From Halosolutus amylolyticus (lineage in GTDB: Archaea; Halobacteriota; Halobacteria; Halobacteriales; Natrialbaceae), in NCBI RefSeq assembly GCF_023566055.1, contig NZ_JALIQP010000008.1, forward strand, positions 62,001 through 126,000: DNA of 64,000 nt. Direction: 5' to 3'. Below, piece after piece: positions 27,486-34,206 of this stretch (within the stretch, counting starts at the first letter, position 1; every line of letters starts with the position of its first letter). The position numbers were made by a program, and so were the translations under genes. The notes under the pieces are model-generated. The model saw only the letters and a list, made by a program, of their open reading frames with translations. It was not told the DNA's origin and ran no database searches.

Positions 27486-28696
27486 GAACTGGTGTAGTGA
27501 TTCCGCACTGCTTCGACCACGGTCCGGCGGTCACGCTCGGAGAGACCGGGGTGGACGGGCAGGGAGAGCACGGCGTCGGCCGCCCGCTCCGCTCGGGGCA
27601 GCCGCGTCGCGGCTGTGCTCACCGACTCGTAGGCCGGCTGGCGGTGGATCGGCGTCTCGTAGTAGACGGCGCTGTCGACGCCGTGGGCATCAAGCGTGGC
27701 CGCCAGCGCTTCCCGGTCGTCCGTCCGGACCGTGTACTGGTGGTAGACGTGTCGATGCCCCTGCGGCTCCGTCGGCGTCTCGATCGGCAGGTCGGCCAGT
27801 TCCTCGTCGTAGACCGCCGCGTTCTCTCTGCGGGCGTCGTTGGACGACGGCAGGCGTTCGAGCTGGGCGCGTCCGATGGCCGCCGCGACGCTCGTCAGGC
27901 GGTGGTTGTGCCCGAGTTCAACGTGGTCGTAGCCGCCGGTCCCGGTCTCGCCGCGACCGTGGTTGACGTAGCGGGCGACCCCGTCGGCGACGTCCGCCCG
28001 AGTCGTGGTGACCATGCCGCCCTCGCCGGTCGTCATGTTCTTCGTCGGGTAGAACGAGAAGCAGGCGGCGTCGCCGAACTGGCCGACTCGCTTGCCCCGG
28101 ATGGTCGCGCCGTGGGCCTGGCAGGCGTCCTCGACGACGAACAGGTCGTGCTCGTCGGCGATATCGAGCAGCGCCGGCATGTCGGCGGCCAGCCCGTAGA
28201 GATGGACGGGTAACAGGCCGACGACGTCGTCTCGCTCCCCGACGATCCGATCGACGTCGTCGGGATCGATCGTGTAGGTCTCAGGGTCGATGTCGGCGAA
28301 GACCGGCGTTCCACCCGCGAGCCTGATGGCGTTGGCGCTCGCCACGAACGAGAACGGAGAGGTGACGACCGCGTCGCCCTCCTCGAGGCCGAGGGCCTCG
28401 AGTGCGGCGTGCAGGGCCGTCGTCCCGTTCGAGGTCGCGACGCCACGGTCGGCCCCACAGAAGGCGGCGAATTCCTTTTCGAAGGCCCTCACTTCCGGCC
28501 CGTCGGCGAGCGTGCCGTCTTCGAGGAGCGACTGGACCCGATCGACGGCGTCCCCGCTGAGAGCGGGATCGGCGATCGACACCCTGCGTTCACCGTCGGC
28601 CGCCCCGAGCGAGCCAGCGTCACTGCCGGCGTCGCTGGGTTCCGTTCCGGCGTCGATTCCCGTCTCGACGTCGGTATCGGTGTCAGTGTCCGTCAT
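27482..28696 (-). CDS. DegT/DnrJ/EryC1/StrS sugar aminotransferase (WbpE/WlbC-type)
   Basis: A 404-residue PLP enzyme. An acidic N-terminal extension of about 40 residues precedes the conserved core. Core landmarks: ATSNGTTALHAALEAL, PVHLYGLAADMP, VVEDACQAHGA, and SFYPTKNMTTGEGGM with the PLP lysine. It would aminate the 3-keto sugar made by the downstream oxidoreductase using glutamate. The Asp/Thr-rich start (several TD repeats) is low-complexity and may vary between strains. Stop and start codons overlap on both sides. Confidence 0.87.
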   Translation of the reverse strand: MTDTDTDTDVETGIDAGTEPSDAGSDAGSLGAADGERRVSIADPALSGDAVDRVQSLLEDGTLADGPEVRAFEKEFAAFCGADRGVATSNGTTALHAALEALGLEEGDAVVTSPFSFVASANAIRLAGGTPVFADIDPETYTIDPDDVDRIVGERDDVVGLLPVHLYGLAADMPALLDIADEHDLFVVEDACQAHGATIRGKRVGQFGDAACFSFYPTKNMTTGEGGMVTTTRADVADGVARYVNHGRGETGTGGYDHVELGHNHRLTSVAAAIGRAQLERLPSSNDARRENAAVYDEELADLPIETPTEPQGHRHVYHQYTVRTDDREALAATLDAHGVDSAVYYETPIHRQPAYESVSTAATRLPRAERAADAVLSLPVHPGLSERDRRTVVEAVRNHYTSS

Positions 28697-29271
28697 GCGA
28701 GCTGGTTCGGTCCCTCCAGGGGCTCGGGAAGCGATCGTTCGGTGGCCGGTGCTCCGACGGCGAGCGTGTCGGGCGGTACGTCCTCGGTGACCACCGCACC
28801 CGCCGCGACGAACGCGTTCGCCCCGACCGTGACGCCGGGGAGCACGGTCGCGTTCGCGCCGATCGACGCGCCCTCCTCGATCGTCGGCCCTTCGAGGCCG
28901 TCGTCCGTCCGGATCGGGTACTCGTCGTTGGTCATGACCGCACCCGGGCCGACGAAGACGTTGTCCGCGATCGAGGTCTGGGTCGGGACGTAGACGTTCG
29001 TCTGCAGGCTCACGTGGGAGCCGATCGTCGTCTGGCCGTCGATGACGGACTTCGTCCCGACGAGCACGTCGTCGCCCACGGTCGTCCCCTCGCGGACCAG
29101 CACGTCGTGACCGGTCGTGAAGTCGTCGCCGATCGTCACGTCGCCGTAGACGATCGATCCGGCCCTGATCGTCGCCCCGTCGCCGACCCGCGTCGGGTCG
29201 TCGAACGCACCGTAGCCGACGGTGGCGCCGTCGTCGACGGTACAGTCCGTTCCGCTGACGAACTCAGCCAC
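28693..29271 (-). CDS. left-handed beta-helix sugar N-acetyltransferase (WbpD/WlbB-type)
   Basis: A 192-residue hexapeptide-repeat protein with regular [IV]-G-x-x-x pattern along its length (IGDDFTTG, VGDDVLVG, IGSHVSLQ). The loop GPGAVMTNDEYPI carries the conserved Asn-Asp seen in WbpD-type enzymes. It would acetylate the 3-amino group to give UDP-GlcNAc3NAcA. The start is GTG at 29271; an in-frame stop 24 nt upstream rules out a longer form. A possible 30-residue ORF overlaps its start by 8 nt. First enzyme gene of the operon. Confidence 0.86.
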   Translation of the reverse strand: MAEFVSGTDCTVDDGATVGYGAFDDPTRVGDGATIRAGSIVYGDVTIGDDFTTGHDVLVREGTTVGDDVLVGTKSVIDGQTTIGSHVSLQTNVYVPTQTSIADNVFVGPGAVMTNDEYPIRTDDGLEGPTIEEGASIGANATVLPGVTVGANAFVAAGAVVTEDVPPDTLAVGAPATERSLPEPLEGPNQLA

Positions 29272-29356
29272 GGCGATACACCCCGGTTACGGTCGGCCGT
29301 ACCGACCCGTTCGTCGTCCGTTCGTCGATGAAATCCTCGGCGTTGGTGTAGTACAT
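29264..29356 (-). CDS. possible 30-residue leader ORF of the glycan operon
   Basis: ATG at 29356 opens a 30-codon frame ending inside the start region of the acetyltransferase gene (8-nt overlap). It begins MYYTNAEDFIDE and ends YRRG. The ATAACAAA element at 29409-29416 would place transcription start near 29383, so the ATG would be the first in the message. Composition is only moderately haloarchaeal. It could be a coupled leader peptide or chance. Confidence 0.3.
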   Translation of the reverse strand: MYYTNAEDFIDERTTNGSVRPTVTGVYRRG

Positions 29357-29683
29357 GCAGTATCGATACCCGCGTGGGCAATCGTCCTGACACAGCCGGT
29401 AACGAGGCTTTGTTATCCCCGTCTTGAGGGGTTCGTAGTCGCGAACTACACGGGGGACGAAACCGGAATCGAGAGACCGACGACCTGGGACCGGTCGGAC
29501 CCGAATTCTGCACCTGTGGTCGTTCACGATGCTGGAAACGTTGGCTTAGCCGTCAGTCACGAGGCCCAACTGGTACAATTCCCTTTCTCGAGGGTAGCTG
29601 AGCGATAGTAAAGGGACTCAGCGTGTCACACTGGCGTGTGCGGTATCCGAACACACCCGAGGCCGGGACCGCGAGCGCATCCC
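29272..29683. other. divergent intergenic region between glycan operon and DUF7344 gene
   Basis: Besides the possible leader ORF and the ATAACAAA element, this 412-bp gap shows no gene. Bases 29560-29620 are somewhat AT-rich and may hold the promoter of the DUF7344 gene at 29684. Confidence 0.45.
29409..29416 (-). promoter_or_regulatory. ATAACAAA promoter-like element of the glycan operon
   Basis: Minus-strand ATAACAAA lies 137 nt upstream of the acetyltransferase GTG and 52 nt upstream of the possible leader ORF. The extended match GATAACAAAGCC shares ATAACAAAGCC with the element before the FemAB-like gene at 7203. Confidence 0.4.
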
Positions 29684-30220
29684 ATGACTGACAGTGAACT
29701 CACGCAAGCTGAACTGTTCGACGTGTTCAGCAACGCCCGGAGACGACGGACGGTCCAGTACCTGAAACGAAACGGTGGCACCTGTGATCTCGCGCCCCTC
29801 GTCGAGCAGGTCGCCGCCTGGGAGAACGAGACGTCCCCCGAGGACGTGACCCGGACGCAACGGCGCCGGGTCTACATCTCGCTCTACCAGACACACCTTC
29901 CCATGCTCGAAGACCACGGCATCGTCGACTGGAACCCCGACGACCACATCATCGAGCTCCTGCCCAGCGAGGACCTGTTCGAACCCTACCTCGATCGACG
30001 CCTCGAGGACCAGCGATCGTGGCACCGGATCTACGCGTCGGTGACGTCCCTCGGCGTCGTCGGACTCGCGGTCTCGTGGCTCTCGATCGGCCCGCTGTCG
30101 ACCGCGATCGCGCCTGCCGTCGCCCTGGTGGTGTGTGCAACGGTTCTCCTCGTCGCGCTCGCACAGCACGTCGCCCGCCGGCCCGACGTCGGCCGCTCTC
30201 TCGGGAGCGCTGGCCGGTAA
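29684..30220 (+). CDS. DUF7344 winged-helix membrane protein
   Basis: A 178-residue protein from ATG 29684. Residues about 8-105 form the DUF7344 domain: LFDVFSNARRRRTVQYL, VEQVAAWENETSPEDV, and SLYQTHLPMLEDHGIVDW are its usual blocks, read as a winged helix. Two hydrophobic segments follow (about 120-160), so it is probably membrane-anchored with the DNA-binding part in the cytoplasm. Such proteins are abundant in haloarchaea and sit beside surface or glycan genes; direct targets are not known. Divergent from the UDP-sugar operon, which makes that operon a candidate target. Confidence 0.8.
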   Translation: MTDSELTQAELFDVFSNARRRRTVQYLKRNGGTCDLAPLVEQVAAWENETSPEDVTRTQRRRVYISLYQTHLPMLEDHGIVDWNPDDHIIELLPSEDLFEPYLDRRLEDQRSWHRIYASVTSLGVVGLAVSWLSIGPLSTAIAPAVALVVCATVLLVALAQHVARRPDVGRSLGSAGR

Positions 30221-30406
30221 CGAACCCGTCCCCAGTCACCGTTCGGGTCCGTCGACGGCTCGATCGACCGGCCGTCGAGTCGCTGTTCTGCCGTTCGCGA
30301 TCGATCGTCGATCCTCGCCGTCCGGCGTCGATACTGCGTCACGTGCCGCCGAACCTGTCGACGACCTGCCGTCAGTTGCGTCCGCTCGGGAGTGCGATCG
30401 GCGACC

Positions 30407-31396
30407 CTATTCCGTCGTGACCGTCACCCAGAAGTAGGTATCTTCCAGCGCGTTCTCGTTGGTCGGTTCGGCCGGCGGTGCCTCGTCGTACAGGAGGACG
30501 CTGATCCGAACCGTCTCGCCGGGTGCTGCGGTCGGCGTGATCCCCTGTTCGCCGGTTCCGGTGCTCCCGTCCGCCACGGTGGCATCGATCTCGCGTAACT
30601 GTTCTCGCTCGACGACCTCGCCGTCTTCGACGGTCTGTTGCTGGACGACGACCGTGTAGTCCTCGTGGTCTCCCTCCTGGTTCTCGATCGAGATCGTGAC
30701 CGGGATCGACTCACCGGGGGCGACCTCGTCGGGCAGTTCGCCGGCGACGAGGTCCCCCTCCTCGTTCTCCGTGTACAGTCCCAGCTCCGTGAAGCCGCCA
30801 GCCGAGGCGGGCGAGAGCAGCGCCAGCACCAGTGCCCCGGTGGCGACGCCGATCGCCACGACTAGCACCACCGAGGACAGCCTGAACCTGCCGCTTCCCG
30901 TCCCCCGAAGCCGGCCGAGCGCGGCCAGCGGTGACACGGTGAAGCGCTTCGACTGTGGCGTCCGAAGCCGGCGAACGACGCCCAGCTGGGCCAGTCCGAC
31001 CGTCGCGACGACGAGGCCAGCCGTCGACGACGCCGTATCGAATCCCCAGTCAGTCCACGGGAGCGCGAGCGCCAGTAGCGCCACGATACCCAGCGAGAGC
31101 GGGATCGCCAGCCCGACCCGTTCGATCGCGTCGATACCGCGGGGTCGTTGCTCGCGTGTCCTCGTCGTCGCGGCCCCTCCGTCACGTGCGGCGGCCGGGA
31201 ACAACAGCGAGACGAGAGCGTATCCCGGAAGAAACACCACGACCGGGATCGCCACTGCCAGCCGCAGTGTACTCCCGTCCGGGAGATTCGATATCACGAC
31301 GAAAGCCAGGAGCGCCGCGACGGACACGATCGCGAGATCGATCGGGTACTGTCGGACGCGTTCGAACCGCGTCCAGGTGTTCGTTCGATGACTCAT
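30407..31396 (-). CDS. DUF1616 membrane protein
   Basis: A 329-residue protein starting MSHRTNTW at 31396; GTG at 31417 is an alternative. It has hydrophobic segments at about 20-60, 85-145 and 165-195, then an extracytoplasmic domain with FTELGLYTENEEGDLVAGELP and YTVVVQQQ. It is homologous over its length to the gene at 8419 but ends soon after the conserved domain with no Asp-rich tail. An ATAACAAA element lies 84 nt upstream. DUF1616 function is not established; association with archaeal glycan genes is known. Confidence 0.8.
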   Translation of the reverse strand: MSHRTNTWTRFERVRQYPIDLAIVSVAALLAFVVISNLPDGSTLRLAVAIPVVVFLPGYALVSLLFPAAARDGGAATTRTREQRPRGIDAIERVGLAIPLSLGIVALLALALPWTDWGFDTASSTAGLVVATVGLAQLGVVRRLRTPQSKRFTVSPLAALGRLRGTGSGRFRLSSVVLVVAIGVATGALVLALLSPASAGGFTELGLYTENEEGDLVAGELPDEVAPGESIPVTISIENQEGDHEDYTVVVQQQTVEDGEVVEREQLREIDATVADGSTGTGEQGITPTAAPGETVRISVLLYDEAPPAEPTNENALEDTYFWVTVTTE

Positions 31397-31480
31397 CGAT
31401 GCGTCACCACGCCGCACCGGGTGTCGTCGGCTGCAGACGATACGTCGTCCATATCCGACTCGTAGTTCGTTTCCGATCGC

Positions 31481-31488
31481 TTTGTTAT
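31481..31488 (-). promoter_or_regulatory. ATAACAAA promoter-like element upstream of DUF1616 gene
   Basis: Minus-strand copy of the octamer, 84 nt before the ATG at 31396. The distance would leave a leader of about 60 nt, so assignment to this gene is weaker than for the 7203 and 631 genes. Confidence 0.3.
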
Positions 31489-31671
31489 GTCACTCGTACG
31501 TGCCGACGATGACGATTCGCCCCAGAGAAAGCTACGCCGATACGTCGATACCGGTTCGCCGTCGTGATTCGACCGGGAGAAACCGGGTGAAGTCGGGCTG
31601 AGCCAGGACGACGGTGGCTCGAGAAGTCAGTGGCACCGCTGTTCACTGGGATCGATCGGCACGGCCTGACG

Positions 31672-31947
31672 CTAGAAGTCGACGTACTGTTCTTCCCACT
31701 CTCGTCGCTCCTCGATCTGCTGCCGACCGGCGTCGGTGATCGCGTAGTAGTTCGTCCGTCGGTCCAGTTGACCTTTCTCGACCAGTTCTTTGTTGACCAG
31801 GGTGTCGAGATTGGGATACAGACGGCCGTGATTGATTTCGGAGCTGTAGTACGTCTCGACTTCGTCTTTGACCGTCTGGCCCGACGGTCGGTCGGCACCC
31901 GCGATCACGTACAGGAGGTCTCGCTGGAAGCCGGTCAGATCGTGCAT
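31672..31947 (-). CDS. PadR-family transcriptional regulator
   Basis: A 91-residue protein with the PadR winged-helix pattern: LTGFQRDLLYVIAG, then SGQTVKDEVETYY, then HGRLYPNLDTLVNKELVEKG with the conserved G-R-L-Y-P turn, and ending TDAGRQQIEERR. Short PadR proteins without the C-terminal dimerisation extension are common in haloarchaea. No adjacent co-directional target overlaps it; the DUF1616 gene lies downstream. A motif ATAACAAATA is 35 nt upstream of the start. Confidence 0.88.
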   Translation of the reverse strand: MHDLTGFQRDLLYVIAGADRPSGQTVKDEVETYYSSEINHGRLYPNLDTLVNKELVEKGQLDRRTNYYAITDAGRQQIEERREWEEQYVDF

Positions 31948-31982
31948 TGCTCAATCACAGTGACCGTTCCACTGAGTAGATA

Positions 31983-31990
31983 TTTGTTAT
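31983..31990 (-). promoter_or_regulatory. ATAACAAA promoter-like element upstream of PadR gene
   Basis: Minus-strand ATAACAAA ends 35 nt before the ATG at 31947, giving a predicted leader of about 10 nt or less. Confidence 0.42.
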
Positions 31991-32102
31991 CCGTATCATA
32001 CAGCCGTATTAGTCCTTCTTTCAGAATTCGCTCTACGGACGAAACTGTCCGTTCCGGCGACCGTTACACGTTTCGAACGTTCTCCGGGATTGATCGGTAT
32101 GG

Positions 32103-32435
32103 TTAGCTCTCGTTGCGCGCCACCGTCACCTCGATCCCGTCCGCCCCGATCCGAACGGAGAGGGTCTCGGCGCGCGCTTCGTAGGCGGTTGTGTGTGACC
32201 CGTCCTCGTCGAACCGCACACACTCGGCCAGCAGGTCGCTTTCGAGGAGGTTGTTGATTCGTCGATACACCGTCGCCGAGGAACTGTCCGTCCGTTCGGT
32301 CAGTTCTTTCGCCGTCTTCGGACCGCCGCTCGTCGCGACGAGAATCGTCCGGGCACACTCGTCTCCGAGGACGTCGAGTTGGGCTGCCGGATCGTCCGAC
32401 GGTTCTGATCGCGTGTTACTCGCTTGCGTTGACAT
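32103..32435 (-). CDS. winged helix-turn-helix (ArsR-like) regulator
   Basis: A 110-residue protein from ATG 32435, where MSTQASNTRS begins. The helix-turn-helix is LDVLGDECARTILVAT then PKTAKELTERTDSSSATVYRRINNLLESDLL, followed by a beta wing. The acidic N terminus is typical for this genome. A longer in-frame reading to 32561 is rejected because the extra residues are basic and lack homology. A small ORF (32416-32544) overlaps its start by 20 nt. Target genes are unknown. Confidence 0.83.
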   Translation of the reverse strand: MSTQASNTRSEPSDDPAAQLDVLGDECARTILVATSGGPKTAKELTERTDSSSATVYRRINNLLESDLLAECVRFDEDGSHTTAYEARAETLSVRIGADGIEVTVARNES

Positions 32436-32544
32436 TTTCGTGATCACCCGTTGTCGCCGGGTTGATTCGCTCGCTCTCGGTATCGAGAGGCGTCGATGCT
32501 CGCTGTTCGGGCTCGCAGTCCACCACTCGCGCGAGGTCCTCCAT
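32416..32544 (-). CDS. possible small ORF preceding winged-helix gene
   Basis: A 42-codon frame starting MEDLARVVDCEP at 32544 and ending inside the start of the winged-helix gene. A TATA-like TTATAAAATA at 32579-32588 places the likely transcription start near 32557, so this ATG would be the first in the message. The acidic composition fits a real haloarchaeal peptide. No family recognised. Confidence 0.4.
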   Translation of the reverse strand: MEDLARVVDCEPEQRASTPLDTESERINPATTGDHENVNASE

Positions 32545-32578
32545 TTCTTCCAGCGATACAATCGGTAAGGGATAGTGG

Positions 32579-32588
32579 TATTTTATAA
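32579..32588 (-). promoter_or_regulatory. TATA-like element for the small ORF/winged-helix pair
   Basis: Minus-strand TTATAAAATA lies in an AT-rich block and is 34 nt before the ATG at 32544. It is the clearest TATA match in this part of the window. Confidence 0.5.
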
Positions 32589-32635
32589 CGATGTACTTTA
32601 TTTTCCGAAGGACCCTCGTTCGAACGCGAAACAAT

Positions 32636-33023
32636 ACGTTACGATAGAGAAATTATCGGTTTCCACGAATCGACGCGGGATGCAATCGGCTGTTTTGCCG
32701 TCGAATGCAGGCCAACCCGAGTGAATTCACGTTGAGGTCCAGTTCCCCGAACAGCCGGTGTGTGGGGGTCTCACGGCTGGTATCTCCGGATATCGGTCGG
32801 AAACTACGTGTTTCGCGCTCCGCCGAACCGCTTCGGAGGTGAACGGTCAACGTCCTTTATTCACGTCTGCTTCCCTGTGACGGGTGATGCCGGACGAGTG
32901 CGTCCCACCGGGCCATCGGTCACCGAGTTCAGACCCCCGGCCACGGGGACGACTGCGGTCCGTGTCCGACTCTCGGCGAACGCACACCCGCAACCTCACT
33001 CGTTCGTGTCCAAAACCCCCAAC
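32636..33023. other. intergenic region, 388 bp, nothing recognised
   Basis: Short frames on both strands lack haloarchaeal composition. No repeat or RNA fold was evident. Confidence 0.4.
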
Positions 33024-33215
33024 ATGACTCCCACACAGCACAACTGGAAGCCGATGGAATCGTCGACGGCAGGTGCCCGCTGTCGCAACTGCGGAACCCA
33101 CGTCACCCAGCAGTTCGCGCGCGTGTTCGGTGATAACGGCGACGTCGTCCACGGCTGTCCTGCCTGTACGACCTATCGAGAGATGCAGTCCGGTGGGCAT
33201 CTCCCTGGCGACTGA
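33024..33215 (+). CDS. small zinc-finger protein (DUF7563-like)
   Basis: A 63-residue protein from ATG 33024 with CRNCGTHVTQQFARVFGD and CPACTTYREM, the two CxxC knuckles and the F-x-R-V-F-G-D-x-x-x-x-V-H-x-C-P-x-C pattern of the small haloarchaeal zinc-finger family annotated DUF7563. It stands alone between divergent regulators. Molecular role is unknown. Confidence 0.75.
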   Translation: MTPTQHNWKPMESSTAGARCRNCGTHVTQQFARVFGDNGDVVHGCPACTTYREMQSGGHLPGD

Positions 33216-33396
33216 TCCGCCGGCGTCGCGCTCCGACCGTCCGTATCCGTACCGGGCCCGACCGATCCTGTCGTTTTTATTCTCCCACAAGATGCATCGC
33301 AACGAATACCGCACGTTAAAGTTAGTGGTTAGCGAACAGGGTAGTACATGGTACGAGGTGGTGGACTGTCCGTCGATCGCGTTTTCTCCCCGATCA

Positions 33397-33900
33397 ATGT
33401 CCGTTCAGAGGAACCGAACTGAGTCGCTCGCGGAAAGCGAGGTCTTCCACATCCTCGGAAACGATAGACGGCGGGCTATCGTCCAGCTGCTCGCTGCCGA
33501 GTCGGAGACGATCGACGTCTCGGACGTCGCCACTGAAATCGCAGCCAGCGAATCCGACACGTCACCCGTCCCGAACAACCTCTACAAGAGCGTCTACGTC
33601 TCGCTCCAGCAGACGCACCTGCCACAGCTCCAGGAGGACGCCGTCATCGAGTACGACTCCGACGCGAAGACGATCCAGCCCGGACCGAACTTCGACGACG
33701 TCCTCACGTACGTCGACGGCGACGACACCGATCGATCGTCGGTGCTCCAGTTGCACCTCGGACTCTGCGTCCTCGGACTCGTGGTGATCGCGCTCGCGGG
33801 ACTCGAACTGCCGCTTTTCGTCGCGATCGATCCCGTCCTGTCGAGCGTTCTCGTGCTGCTCGCCGTCGCCGCGAGCAGCCTCTACAGTCTGTTCTCGTGA
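33397..33900 (+). CDS. DUF7344 winged-helix membrane protein
   Basis: A 167-residue protein from ATG 33397. The DUF7344 domain (about 10-110) has EVFHILGNDRRRAIVQLL and SLQQTHLPQLQEDAVIEYD; two hydrophobic segments fill the last 50 residues. Only short upstream in-frame coding could be added and it lacks homology. This is one of four such proteins in the window. It precedes the acidic repeat protein on the opposite strand (convergent). A role as a membrane-tethered regulator is inferred. Confidence 0.78.
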   Translation: MSVQRNRTESLAESEVFHILGNDRRRAIVQLLAAESETIDVSDVATEIAASESDTSPVPNNLYKSVYVSLQQTHLPQLQEDAVIEYDSDAKTIQPGPNFDDVLTYVDGDDTDRSSVLQLHLGLCVLGLVVIALAGLELPLFVAIDPVLSSVLVLLAVAASSLYSLFS

Positions 33901-34206
33901 ACTACCAGCTGTTCGCTCGTGGTTCGAGACGGCTCTGGCGTCTCGGTATCAGAACGACCGCCGGTCTTCCGAACGACGTCACTCGGTCGTCGTAAGCGGG
34001 CTACGAAGTCCGTGAAGTCGGGGCCGCCACCTCGACGGACGCCGATCGCTCCGCTACCGGTACTTTCGATCCGGGATCGGGTCGCGATCGGCCGTCCCGC
34101 GCCCGAGAGCGTATCGAACTGCGCTCGGACGCGAACGTGACTGTCGGGCCGATTCGCCAGTTCCCTCGACAAAAAGACTCCCTGTCCGCTGGGTGGCTAC
34201 GAACAG
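33901..34206. other. intergenic region between convergent genes, 306 bp
   Basis: No gene or clear terminator hairpin was recognised in this gap between the DUF7344 gene and the acidic repeat protein. Confidence 0.4.
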
